A stretch of DNA of 64,000 bases, taken from contig CAVSQY010000002.1 in the NCBI GenBank assembly GCA_963730285.1, positions 1-64,000 on the forward strand. Direction: 5' to 3'. The translations under genes were made by a program, and so were the position numbers. Numbering within the stretch: the first letter of the stretch is position 1; every line of letters starts with the position of its first letter. Shown here in pieces: positions 34,112 to 42,255 of the stretch. The notes beneath the pieces were generated by a model, which ran no database searches, was not told the DNA's origin, and was given only the letters and a program-made list of their open reading frames with translations. The stretch is from JARDZU01 sp963730285. GTDB lineage: Bacteria; Actinomycetota; Acidimicrobiia; Spongiisociales; ZC4RG35.

Positions 34112-34955
34112 TCGGGTGGGCGTGATAGGCGGCGGGTTGATGGGATCAGGGATCGCCGAGACCTGCGCACGGGCTGGCAGCAATGTGATCGTCCACGAGG
34201 TCGATGCAGTGGCCGCAGAAGCCGCTCAGACGCGAGTCGAGAGGTCGCTGGGCAAGGCCGTCGAACGGGGGAAGCTGGATGAGGAGGGGCGGCGGGAGAT
34301 CCTGAAAAGGGTCGTGCTGTCGACCGACCTCTCCGATCAGGCCGATCGCCAGCTCGTCATCGAAGCGGCGACAGAGGATGAGGGTCTGAAGAAGCAGATC
34401 TTCGCCGACCTGGATCGGACTGTCACCGACGAGACGGCGATCTTCGCCTCCAACACCTCTTCCATACCGATCACGAGAATCGCCTCGGCGACGGGCCGGC
34501 CGGAAAATGTCGTCGGTCTCCATTTCTTCAACCCGGTGCCGGTGATGGCTTTGGTCGAGCTGGTGACCACCGTGATGACATCCCCCCAGACCGCGACCCG
34601 AGTCAAGGAATATGCCGAGTCCATCGGCAAGACCGTGATCGAGGCTCGGGACCGGGCCGGCTTCATCGTCAACATGCTCCTGGTGCCCTACATGCTCGGG
34701 GCCATCCGGATGTTCGAGGCCGGTGTGGCCAGCAAGGAAGACATCGACGCCGGGATGAGACTGGGCGCCAACCACCCGATGGGCCCCTTGGAGTTATCCG
34801 ACTTCGTCGGGCTCGACACCATGAAGCTGGTCGCCGATGTGCTCTTCGAGGAGTTCAAGGAGCCTTTCTACGCCTCGCCTCCCCTGTTGACCAGGATGGT
34901 GGAGGCGGGGATGCTGGGCCGCAAGACTGGTCAGGGGTTCTACCAATACGAGTGA
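34101..34955 (+). CDS. hbd: 3-hydroxybutyryl-CoA dehydrogenase (3-hydroxyacyl-CoA dehydrogenase family)
   Basis: An NAD-dependent dehydrogenase of 284 residues acting on 3-hydroxyacyl-CoA. The Rossmann motif is GVIGGGLMGSGIA (7-19), the catalytic His lies in VVGLHFFNPVPVMALVE, and the dimerisation domain contains GFIVNMLLVPY and a NHPMGPLELSDFVGLD stretch. The ATG overlaps the OppF stop by 11 nt and has a GGGGGGAGG Shine-Dalgarno, so it is co-transcribed with the importer. The usual role is beta-oxidation or butanoate metabolism; the link to peptide uptake is unclear and may be incidental. Confidence 0.93.
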   Translation: MTIDRVGVIGGGLMGSGIAETCARAGSNVIVHEVDAVAAEAAQTRVERSLGKAVERGKLDEEGRREILKRVVLSTDLSDQADRQLVIEAATEDEGLKKQIFADLDRTVTDETAIFASNTSSIPITRIASATGRPENVVGLHFFNPVPVMALVELVTTVMTSPQTATRVKEYAESIGKTVIEARDRAGFIVNMLLVPYMLGAIRMFEAGVASKEDIDAGMRLGANHPMGPLELSDFVGLDTMKLVADVLFEEFKEPFYASPPLLTRMVEAGMLGRKTGQGFYQYE

Positions 34956-34977
34956 TCGGCTAATTGCGGGCGACTCC

Positions 34978-34993
34978 TAGATTGATTGCCATG
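34978..34993 (+). promoter_or_regulatory. Putative leaderless promoter of the membrane glycosyltransferase
   Basis: TAGATT at 34978-34983 is followed by seven bases and the ATG at 34991, without a Shine-Dalgarno. This separates the next gene from the ABC importer operon. Confidence 0.45.
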
Positions 34994-36376
34994 ACGCCAT
35001 CGAGGCGCATGGGGGGAATCGTCACTGCGGGCACCGTGATGTTGACCGCTGCTGCTTTTCGGATCCCGGCTTTTCTGTCGCCTCGCCATCTCAACTACGA
35101 CGACGGGGTCTACGCCTCATCGGTGCTCCTGATGCGACACGGGTTGGCCCCTTTCAGGGATTTCTTCTCCAGCCAAGGCCCATTCTTCCTGCCGGTTCTC
35201 CGCCTATTCGACATCCTGGGCATCGGAGGCAATCGCGCCAGCCGACTGGCCATGGTGGCCACCGGTGCCATGCTCGGTTTGGGTGTGTACGGGTTGGCAC
35301 GCCTCGACCACGACCGTGTCCGATCGCTGGCCGGTGGGCTGGTTGCTGCCTCGAGTGGCATCTTGCTCACTTCGGCCGGGCCATTGCAGAGCGACGGCAT
35401 GGCGCTTGCACTAGGTCTGTTCGCGCTTATTGCTGCCCTCGGCGACCACGACGCTCAACGCTGGCGCGCACCAATGGCCGGCGTCCTCCTCGCTCTCGGA
35501 ATCGCCACCAAGAGCCTCAACCTGCTCCCCATTGCTCTCGTGGTGGCGGTGACCGTCGCGCTCCAGGGCCATTGGAGGGCCAGCGCACGATTCTGGATGT
35601 CGGGCCTGGTGACAGGTGCAGTCGTGACCCTGCCATGGGGTGCCTCGGCGGTGTGGCAGCAATATGTCCTCTTCCACTTGGCCAAAGAGAGGAGCTTCGA
35701 CCTGCTCGGCAACATGGGCAACCTCTTTTCCGAGATGTGGGGCGCCGAGTTGCCTCTCCTGATCCTGCTTGGCGCCGGAGCCCTCCTCGCCATCGGGACA
35801 GGCGTGGACATCACCGGCGCCAGGGGGAGAAAGCTCTCGGGGCGGATGTTGTACACGTGGTTCGCCACCACCTTCATCATGATCGTGGCCATCACCCCGG
35901 TGACCGACGGGTTTGCCCGCTTCGCAGCCTTCCTGGTCCCGCCGCTGATCTTGATGGCCCTTCACACCCGTGTCCCCACCAACCTCACCCTTGGTTTCGT
36001 CCTTTTGGCCCTGCCGTTCCAATGGCTGACCACACCGATCACGAGCGTGGTGCACCCCTCCCTGGCAGAGCAGGAGATCGTCGACGTCATTGCGGGAATC
36101 CCTGCCGATCGATTCGTCGTCACGGACCAGCAGGGCCTTGCCTGGGCAGCCGACCGGATGGTCTACCCATCGCTCGTGGACACCTCGTTCGCCAGGATCG
36201 AGACAGGGGGTGTCGGCGCAGGTGATGTGAATCGCGCCACTCAGGATCCCGACACCTGTGTCTTCCTGGCTAGATCGGGACGATTCGAAGCCATCGACGT
36301 GACACAAACACCGACCGGGTTCGCCGAGGTGCCTGTCGAGTCGGGGACGAACCTCGCCACACGACCAGGCTGCTGA
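34991..36376 (+). CDS. Polytopic membrane glycosyltransferase-like protein (GT-C fold, PMT/ArnT-like)
   Basis: A 461-residue integral membrane protein with about ten hydrophobic helices. The extracellular loop after helix 1 carries LNYDDGVYASSVLLM and RHGLAPFRDFFSSQGPFF, the acidic-DD and proline/aromatic pattern of GT-C enzymes that use polyprenyl-phosphate sugars (PMT_2 family). The C-terminal 100 residues are soluble and of unknown role. The ATG at 34991 is preferred over an upstream start by its promoter. Donor and acceptor cannot be predicted. Confidence 0.7.
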   Translation: MTPSRRMGGIVTAGTVMLTAAAFRIPAFLSPRHLNYDDGVYASSVLLMRHGLAPFRDFFSSQGPFFLPVLRLFDILGIGGNRASRLAMVATGAMLGLGVYGLARLDHDRVRSLAGGLVAASSGILLTSAGPLQSDGMALALGLFALIAALGDHDAQRWRAPMAGVLLALGIATKSLNLLPIALVVAVTVALQGHWRASARFWMSGLVTGAVVTLPWGASAVWQQYVLFHLAKERSFDLLGNMGNLFSEMWGAELPLLILLGAGALLAIGTGVDITGARGRKLSGRMLYTWFATTFIMIVAITPVTDGFARFAAFLVPPLILMALHTRVPTNLTLGFVLLALPFQWLTTPITSVVHPSLAEQEIVDVIAGIPADRFVVTDQQGLAWAADRMVYPSLVDTSFARIETGGVGAGDVNRATQDPDTCVFLARSGRFEAIDVTQTPTGFAEVPVESGTNLATRPGC

Positions 36377-36420
36377 TTTCCCTCCAAAACAGCGCTACAG
36401 CCAATACGTAGCGGCTAGTC

Positions 36421-36548
36421 TCCGCCAAACGCCGAACCCGGTGCCGACACCGGGGCGGGGGACCCGAAATTGGGGCGAATCCCGGAGCAACCGGGTAGAG
36501 CACCTTCCAGTTCGAGCCCGTCAGCTAACCCCGTAGGCCAAAGAGGAA
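36421..36548 (+). ncRNA. Cyclic di-AMP riboswitch (ydaO-yuaA class)
   Basis: The 5' leader of the antiporter gene matches the ydaO-yuaA motif. Conserved blocks are GCGGGGGACCC at 36456-36465, TTGGGGCGAAT at 36470-36480, GGGTAG at about 36493-36498, and the diagnostic GAGCCCGTCAGCTAACC at 36514-36530 with CGTAGGC following. The aptamer ends just before the GAGGAAGG Shine-Dalgarno, so ligand binding may occlude translation. This class senses c-di-AMP and usually controls potassium transporters or wall hydrolases. Boundaries are approximate. Confidence 0.92.
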
Positions 36549-36551
36549 GGA

Positions 36552-38675
36552 ATGGGTTCTATGGCGCCCCTGGCTGGCATACCTCATGCTGATCTCCTGA
36601 AGCTGGTTCTTGCATTTGCAGTGCTCCTCGCCTCCGCGCGCCTCCTCGGAGAGCTGAGCGCCCGAATCGGGATACCACCGGTCGTCGGTGAGATCCTGGC
36701 CGGTGTGGTCCTTGGCCCTTCGGGGCTATCCGGCCTCTTTCCCAGCTTTGGCCGCCTGCTACTCCCGCAGAATGCGAACCAGGCTCAACTGCTCGACCTG
36801 TTGGGGCTTCTCGGCGTCATGTTCCTGCTATTGGTCATCGGGATGGAAACGGATCTCGGGTTGATCCGAGCCCGTTTGAGGACGTCCCTGAGTGTCGGGT
36901 TGGGGGGTCTCCTGGTCCCGCTGGCCTCGGGTCTGGCCGTGGCACTGATGATCCCTCGTGATCTGATCCCCAATCCCGATCGACGTGGCGTGTTCGGCCT
37001 CTTCCTGGCGGTTGCCCTGTCGTTATCGGCGATCCCGGTGCTGGCCAAGATCCTGGGCGATCTGGGATTGATGAAGCGACCGTTCGGGCAAACGGTCCTG
37101 GCCGCCGGCATGATCGATGACCTCGTCGGATGGGCCTTGCTTGGCGTGGTCACCTCGCTCGCCGCGGCGGGCGAGCTCGACCTGATGACAGTTGCAACGA
37201 CACTCGGCGCCGTGCTTCTGTTCTTGCTGGCGACGGTCGTTGTGGCAGGCCCCGTTGTGAAGCGGTCACTGCATCTGGTCCAGGATCGCATGATCTCGCG
37301 AGACCGGGTCTTGACGCTCCTCGTTTGTCTCGCCTTTGCATGGGGCGCCCTCACCCAGGCGCTTCATCTCGAGCCCATCGTCGGAGCCTTCGCCATCGGG
37401 ATCCTCTTCGGGCAGACCCGACGCATGCCATTGGAGGTAGGGCGCCAGCTGGAGAGCATCACCTACGGCGTCTTCGCCCCGGTCTTCCTCGCCACGGCTG
37501 GGCTACGCCTCGAAGTGGGGCGGCTCGCCGAGCCGCGCCTGCTCGCACTCACCGGGGTGCTCCTGCTCGTCGCAGTTGCGGGGAAGGTCCTGGGTGCATA
37601 TATAGGTGCGACCTGGCTGGGGCGAACGAGCCGACGAGAGGGACTGGCCTACGGGCTCGCCCTCAACGCGCGTGGCGTCCTGGGGATCATCGTCGCCTCT
37701 ATTGGGCTGTCGATGCAGATCTTCTCCGTCGAGATCTACTCGATCATGGTCGTCATCTCGATCCTCACCTCGCTGGTGGCACCACTTGGACTTCGTCTGA
37801 CGCTGGGGGTTTCCTCCGGGGCTGATGAGGGGCGAGTGCATGGCTCATTGGCAGATGTGCGTCGCGTTCTGGTTCCGGTCCGGTGGCGCCCCGGCGGGGA
37901 GCACGGTGTGCAGGCTCTCGAAGCCGCGGCCCTGGCGCGCATCGGCCGCAAAGGCCTGGCTGTGACGCTGCTGAGTGGGGTGAGCCGTGAGAATCGGAAG
38001 GCGGCAGCCGTTCAGCTCGAGCAGCTCGCACGGCTTTTCCCCACCGGGACCGAGATCTCCAGAAAGGTGGTGTCAGACACCGACATCGGCCGGGCGATCC
38101 TGCGCGAGGTCGACAAGGGCTATGACATGGTCGCCTTGGGTGCGACTGAGCGGAAGAGTGACAGCGAGCACTTCTACTCTTCGATCGTCGATGAGGTGGT
38201 CCGTCTCGCGCCGTGCCCGACTCTGGTGTTTCGGGCAGGGGTCGGGAAATGGCCACCAAGGAAGATCCTGGTGCCGACCGGCGGGTCACAGGGGGCACGC
38301 CGAGCGGCAGAGCTGGCATTCACGATCGCCGGCGAGGATGGCGAGGTCGTGATCTTTCATGTTGTGGATCAAGGGTTGTCGACACGCATGGCAACCGGTG
38401 TGGCATCGTCGCCTGCCGTGCGTCTCGGAATAGGTCAAGAGGTGGTCGAGGACCTGCGGTCGGTCGGGGAAGAAGCCAGAGCCCGGGTCGTCACCGAAGT
38501 GAGACTGCAAGGCGAGACCACCGATGCGATCGCGGCGCGCATCGATGAGGGAGACATCGACCTCATGATCCTGGGGACCGCGGTGCGAGCCGGCTCGCAG
38601 AGGTTGTATCTCGGCCCCAAGGTCGAGCGACTCCTGACCGACCCCGGCTGCGCGGTGATCGTCCTCAACGTCTAG
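36552..38675 (+). CDS. CPA2 cation:proton antiporter with two C-terminal universal stress domains
   Basis: A 707-residue fusion. The N-terminal half (about 15-420) is a Na+/H+ exchanger-like membrane domain with 12 or so helices, including IGIPPVVGEILAGVVLGPSG and the acidic IDDLVGWALL helix. Two USP-A-like domains follow: VRRVLVPVRWRPGGEHG with LGATERKSDSEHFYSS, and PRKILVPTGGSQGARRA with LGTAVRAGSQRLYLGPKVE, the latter close to the ATP-binding G-x2-G-x9-G pattern. It is controlled by the c-di-AMP riboswitch directly upstream, which points to potassium or sodium homeostasis. A second in-frame ATG at 36561 has a better Shine-Dalgarno distance. Confidence 0.92.
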   Translation: MGSMAPLAGIPHADLLKLVLAFAVLLASARLLGELSARIGIPPVVGEILAGVVLGPSGLSGLFPSFGRLLLPQNANQAQLLDLLGLLGVMFLLLVIGMETDLGLIRARLRTSLSVGLGGLLVPLASGLAVALMIPRDLIPNPDRRGVFGLFLAVALSLSAIPVLAKILGDLGLMKRPFGQTVLAAGMIDDLVGWALLGVVTSLAAAGELDLMTVATTLGAVLLFLLATVVVAGPVVKRSLHLVQDRMISRDRVLTLLVCLAFAWGALTQALHLEPIVGAFAIGILFGQTRRMPLEVGRQLESITYGVFAPVFLATAGLRLEVGRLAEPRLLALTGVLLLVAVAGKVLGAYIGATWLGRTSRREGLAYGLALNARGVLGIIVASIGLSMQIFSVEIYSIMVVISILTSLVAPLGLRLTLGVSSGADEGRVHGSLADVRRVLVPVRWRPGGEHGVQALEAAALARIGRKGLAVTLLSGVSRENRKAAAVQLEQLARLFPTGTEISRKVVSDTDIGRAILREVDKGYDMVALGATERKSDSEHFYSSIVDEVVRLAPCPTLVFRAGVGKWPPRKILVPTGGSQGARRAAELAFTIAGEDGEVVIFHVVDQGLSTRMATGVASSPAVRLGIGQEVVEDLRSVGEEARARVVTEVRLQGETTDAIAARIDEGDIDLMILGTAVRAGSQRLYLGPKVERLLTDPGCAVIVLNV

Positions 38676-38719
38676 GTCGGAAGTCCTAGGTCGCAAGAAC
38701 CATCCCGCCACCTGGGAGA

Positions 38720-38737
38720 ATGGGCCACCCGGCCCAT
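38720..38737 (+). terminator. Terminator-like hairpin after the antiporter gene
   Basis: ATGGGCC and GGCCCAT form a perfect 7-bp stem with a 4-base loop, 45 bases downstream of the antiporter stop. No T-tract follows. Confidence 0.4.
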
Positions 38738-38770
38738 CCACAACCGCCCAGTTCTTTGGAATTATCCACA
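38734..38770 (+). promoter_or_regulatory. One perfect and one near-match DnaA box
   Basis: TTATCCACA at 38762-38770 is an exact DnaA-box consensus; CCATCCACA at 38734-38742 differs at the first two bases and has the same orientation, 28 bases upstream. They lie in the 133-base gap before the unknown gene at 38809. Confidence 0.45.
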
Positions 38771-38808
38771 AGACAGGGAAACGGACACCGGGAAGGACTG
38801 GGACACAG

Positions 38809-39345
38809 ATGCGGGGCAATGACTGGTCTGGATCTGGGCAGCAGCGGGCGAGCCGGATCGACAGCCTCGATTCCATCGCCGACATGCTCGGAGTCGAGAG
38901 ATTTCGACTAGAAGGATGGGACGAGACATCGGCGAGGCTATTCGCCAACGATTGCGCATCGATCGTCTACAGGCAACACCTGCCGGACCTCACTGAATCG
39001 GCCCAAGATCTCCTGTACCGGCTCCTCAACCAGGCCCGCCGGCTGGTCATAGCGGACCGCGATGGTGAGCTGGAGGTCATCGAACGAGCCTTGATCGCCG
39101 GGCTCGAGGGGTCGACCGTCGTGAACAGGGCGGTATGGCTGGTAGCCCTCAACTCGATCCTCCCCGATCCCGTCAGAGCGGCCACTACCTCGACTGAGGC
39201 AGCCTTGCTCGCCTTCGGATGCGGCCCCAACCCGAGAAGAGAGGCCGTGATCGAGTCCTTGACGCGACGACTGGTCTCACGGGCCGAGGAGGCTTCGCTA
39301 CTCGGTGGCGTCCGGCTCAGAGAGTTTCGGATCGCTGTCGCCTGA
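38809..39345 (+). CDS. Hypothetical protein, mostly helical
   Basis: A 178-residue soluble protein I do not recognise. It has no signal peptide, membrane helix, cysteine cluster or obvious motif; most of it reads as amphipathic helices (SAQDLLYRLLNQARRLVIAD, AVIESLTRRLVSRAEEASLL). A GGAAGGA-type Shine-Dalgarno lies 14 or so bases before the ATG. Its codon usage looks like that of its neighbours, so I think it is real. Two DnaA-box-like sites lie just upstream, which would make it a candidate for DnaA control, but no function can be assigned. Confidence 0.55.
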   Translation: MRGNDWSGSGQQRASRIDSLDSIADMLGVERFRLEGWDETSARLFANDCASIVYRQHLPDLTESAQDLLYRLLNQARRLVIADRDGELEVIERALIAGLEGSTVVNRAVWLVALNSILPDPVRAATTSTEAALLAFGCGPNPRREAVIESLTRRLVSRAEEASLLGGVRLREFRIAVA

Positions 39346-39398
39346 CAACCGGAGCAGATTCATCCCGCAGTCGCACCGGGCCAATTCCCGATCACTCC

Positions 39399-39413
39399 TA
39401 ACATGGCCCGATG
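39399..39413 (+). promoter_or_regulatory. Putative leaderless promoter of the pirin gene
   Basis: TAACAT at 39399-39404 is followed by six bases and the ATG at 39411, with no Shine-Dalgarno. Confidence 0.5.
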
Positions 39414-40433
39414 AACATCGAGCCCGTGATCGAACTCGTTCAACTCGGGTTTCCCTGGGAAGGGCTCGATCCATTCATCTTCACCGTTCATCACGTCGAT
39501 GGCTACCCGGCGGGAAATGACGAGCTAGGGCCTTCCGACCCGCTCTCGGGACGCAACATCGGAGCCGACTTCTCCTATTTGAACGGCTGGTCCATGTATC
39601 ACGGCGGAGTGGTCCCCGGGTTTCCCCAGCATCCTCATCGCGGTTTCGAGACGGTGACGGTCGTCCGCAGCGGATACGTGGACCACTCGGACTCTCTCGG
39701 AGCCACTGCCCGGTACGGCCAGGGCGATGTGCAGTGGCTCACGACCGGGAGTGGGATCATGCACGCGGAGATGTTCCCTCTGGTCCACACGGACGCGCCA
39801 AACCCGCTGGAGCTGTTTCAGATCTGGCTCAACCTCCCACCCTCGTCGAAGATGGTCCCGGCCTACTTCGGGATGCTGTGGGCCGAGGACGTCCCCACCA
39901 TCTCCCCTTCCCCAGGCGTGGTGATCGACGTGGTGGCCGGTGCGATCGATGGTCATACCCCGCCCACGGCGCCGCCGGACTCATGGGCTTCGAGCCCAGA
40001 CTCCCATCTTGCGATCTGGGTCATCGACATGGAGGCGGAAAGTGCCTGGGACCTGCCTACCGCCCCATCGGGGGTGAATCGCCTGCTCCATTGCTACGAA
40101 GGCACCGACGTCAGGGTTGGCGGAGCCGTCCTCGAGGCTGACGTCGGCGCCCGGCTCCGGCCTGACGTCGCGACCAGGATCCGAAACCATGGCGGCACCG
40201 CTCGATTCCTCCTCCTCCAGGGCCAGCCGATCGGTGCCCCGGTCTTCCAGTTGGGACCCTTCGTCATGAACTCGGCCGAAGAGCTTCGACAAGCGGTGGA
40301 GGATTATCACCGCACCCAATTCGGTGGATGGCCATGGTCCCGTCGCGATCCGGTCCATTCCAGGGGGGAAGGGCGCTTCGCGATACACGCCGACGCCAGG
40401 GTGGAGCATCGAGATCTCACACCTGCCACTTGA
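39411..40433 (+). CDS. Pirin-family protein
   Basis: A cupin protein of 340 residues. The pirin metal site is present in the N-terminal barrel: QHPHRGFETVT (two His ligands) and LTTGSGIMHAEMF (His and Glu). A second cupin half follows with WVIDMEAESAWDLP. Bacterial pirins include quercetinase-like enzymes and regulators that bind pyruvate dehydrogenase; which applies here is unknown. The length is slightly above the typical 230-300 because of a C-terminal tail after about 300. It overlaps the DUF3052 gene by one base. Confidence 0.9.
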   Translation: MNIEPVIELVQLGFPWEGLDPFIFTVHHVDGYPAGNDELGPSDPLSGRNIGADFSYLNGWSMYHGGVVPGFPQHPHRGFETVTVVRSGYVDHSDSLGATARYGQGDVQWLTTGSGIMHAEMFPLVHTDAPNPLELFQIWLNLPPSSKMVPAYFGMLWAEDVPTISPSPGVVIDVVAGAIDGHTPPTAPPDSWASSPDSHLAIWVIDMEAESAWDLPTAPSGVNRLLHCYEGTDVRVGGAVLEADVGARLRPDVATRIRNHGGTARFLLLQGQPIGAPVFQLGPFVMNSAEELRQAVEDYHRTQFGGWPWSRRDPVHSRGEGRFAIHADARVEHRDLTPAT

Positions 40434-40855
40434 TGGCCGGCTACAGCGGCACCCCTTTGGCGAAGAAGCTCGGCATCAAGGAAGGGATGACCGTCGCTGT
40501 CCTCGACGCGCCGAGCTACTTCGACCTGGATATGGATGAGTTGCCCCCAGCCGTCAGGTTTCATCACACTGAGAAGCCCGCCGACATCTACATCATCTTC
40601 GCTGATCGCGCGGCTGAAGCGCAGAGGAGATTTCGACGCGCCACAACGATGCTTCCACCCGATGGCGCCATCTGGGTGGCCTGGCCGAAAAAGGCGTCTG
40701 GGGTAGCCACAGACATCACGGAAGACACCTTGCGTGACCTGTTCCTGCTCACCGGGATGGTGGATAACAAGGTGTGCGCAATCGATGAGACATGGTCGGG
40801 GCTCCACTTCGTGGTGCGCAGGGAGAATCGTGGCGATTGGCCCCTAAGCACCTGA
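40433..40855 (+). CDS. DUF3052 family protein
   Basis: A 140-residue protein with the family start MAGYSGTPLAKKLGIKEGMT and a C-terminal VDNKVCAIDETWSGLHFVVR. The DUF3052 family is common in Actinomycetota and has no known function. The open frame runs upstream to 40328 inside the pirin gene, but the ATG at 40433, overlapping the pirin stop as TGATG, gives the conserved N-terminus. It converges on cdd with 8 bases between. Confidence 0.88.
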   Translation: MAGYSGTPLAKKLGIKEGMTVAVLDAPSYFDLDMDELPPAVRFHHTEKPADIYIIFADRAAEAQRRFRRATTMLPPDGAIWVAWPKKASGVATDITEDTLRDLFLLTGMVDNKVCAIDETWSGLHFVVRRENRGDWPLST

Positions 40856-40863
40856 CGGCCTCG

Positions 40864-41253
40864 TCACATACGGAAGTGGTGCGGGATCAACTCGTCGAGT
40901 GTGTGCTCCCTCACTTCTGAGCCCGCCCCGGCAGTGACCAGGACCGTCTTGACCTCGAACTCCGTCATCACCTGTCGGCAACGGCCACACGGATATGCCT
41001 CCTCGATGGAGTCGGCGTCGATGCAAGCGACGGCAACGGTGTCTATTCGACGCGCCCCCGCAGCCACGGCGGTGTTGATGGCCGTCGCTTCGGCGCATGC
41101 CCCCGATGGATAGGCAGAGTTCTCCACATTGGCACCGCTCACGACTTGGCCTTCGCCGGTCACCACCACCGCACCGACCCGAAAACGGGAGTAAGGGGCA
41201 TATGCGTGCTCAGCGGCGTCACGGGCCGCCGTGACCAATTGACCAGGATTCAA
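40864..41253 (-). CDS. cdd: Cytidine deaminase
   Basis: Deaminates cytidine and deoxycytidine in pyrimidine salvage. The zinc motif is complete: CAEATA with Cys53 and the catalytic Glu55, and PCGRC with Cys89 and Cys92. NVEN (42-45) binds the ribose. Length is 129 residues, the homotetrameric type. The start is a TTG at 41253 overlapping the ftsY stop as TTGA. Confidence 0.96.
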   Translation of the reverse strand: MNPGQLVTAARDAAEHAYAPYSRFRVGAVVVTGEGQVVSGANVENSAYPSGACAEATAINTAVAAGARRIDTVAVACIDADSIEEAYPCGRCRQVMTEFEVKTVLVTAGAGSEVREHTLDELIPHHFRM

Positions 41254-42242
41254 GAGAACTCCAACAGCTCGGCGACGAAGCGGTCTGGGTCGAAGGGCAC
41301 GAGATCGTCGAGTCCTTCACCAAGGCCGATGAACTTTACCGGGACACCCAGCTTCTTCTCCACTGCAATCACGATGCCGCCCCGAGCAGTGCCATCCAGC
41401 TTGGTGAGGATGATCCCGGTTACCGGGACTGCCTCGGCGAATTCCCTGACCTGGGTCAGCCCATTTTGGCCACCGCTGGCATCGAGCACCAGGAGCACCT
41501 CGTCGACTTCACCCCGGTCACCTGAGGCGACTTTGTGGATCTTGGACAACTCGGCCATCAGGTTCTTCTTGGCGTGAAGCCGGCCGGCGGTGTCGATGAT
41601 CACCACATCGCGATCGCCCGCCCGAGCCGCACTGATGGCGTCGAAGGCAACCGAGGCGGGGTCGGCCCCATCCTCACCAGAGACGACGCGGACTCCGAGA
41701 CGCTCGCCCCAGGTGCTCAGCTGGGCGCCGGCAGCGGCGCGAAATGTGTCCGCTGCGGCCAGAAGCACTGTCTTGCCCTCATCCGCTAGACGGGCGGCGA
41801 GTTTTGCAATCGAGGTGGTCTTGCCCGTCCCATTGACCCCAACCATCAAAATCACTGAAGGCGCTCCGTCGAGGCGTAGTGCCCGATTGCCTCCCTCGAG
41901 CTGTCGGCGCAGCTGTCTGCCCAACTCCGCTCGCGCCTGCTCCGTCGTCGAGGCTCCGCTCGCCCTCACCCCCGTAACGACGCTCGAAGCGGCCTCGATG
42001 CCGACGTCGGCTGACAGCAGGACCTCCTCCAGCTCCTCCCACGTCTGCCCATCCAGCCCCGTTCCCCAAACTCTCTTCAGACCAGATCCGATGGCCTTGG
42101 CGCTGCGCGCCAGATGGCCGTGCCGATCCGGCTTGGCGCCTCTCTCACCCCAATCGCGCCTTCGTGCCAGGACCAGGAAGAGCCCACCCCCGACCACCAA
42201 TAGCGCAACCAGCGCCAAGATCACCAGAGTCGTCGTGTCCAT
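41250..42242 (-). CDS. ftsY: Signal recognition particle receptor FtsY
   Basis: The SRP receptor GTPase. An N-terminal helix (about 7-25) anchors it, and the acidic A domain is almost absent. The N domain is followed by the G domain with GVNGTGKTTSIAKLA, LLAAADTFRAAAGAQL, DTAGRLHAK and LTKLDGTARGG, ending GLGEGLDDLVPFDPDRFV. Length is 330 residues, typical for actinobacteria with a real transmembrane helix. It lies 13 bases after smc. Confidence 0.96.
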   Translation of the reverse strand: MDTTTLVILALVALLVVGGGLFLVLARRRDWGERGAKPDRHGHLARSAKAIGSGLKRVWGTGLDGQTWEELEEVLLSADVGIEAASSVVTGVRASGASTTEQARAELGRQLRRQLEGGNRALRLDGAPSVILMVGVNGTGKTTSIAKLAARLADEGKTVLLAAADTFRAAAGAQLSTWGERLGVRVVSGEDGADPASVAFDAISAARAGDRDVVIIDTAGRLHAKKNLMAELSKIHKVASGDRGEVDEVLLVLDASGGQNGLTQVREFAEAVPVTGIILTKLDGTARGGIVIAVEKKLGVPVKFIGLGEGLDDLVPFDPDRFVAELLEFS

Positions 42243-42255
42243 CTGCGGCTGGAAA

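Noticed and set aside
38286..38948. Minus-strand ORF of 220 codons across the antiporter end
   Set aside because: It overlaps the antiporter USP domain and the 38809 gene; codon composition reads like a reverse shadow.
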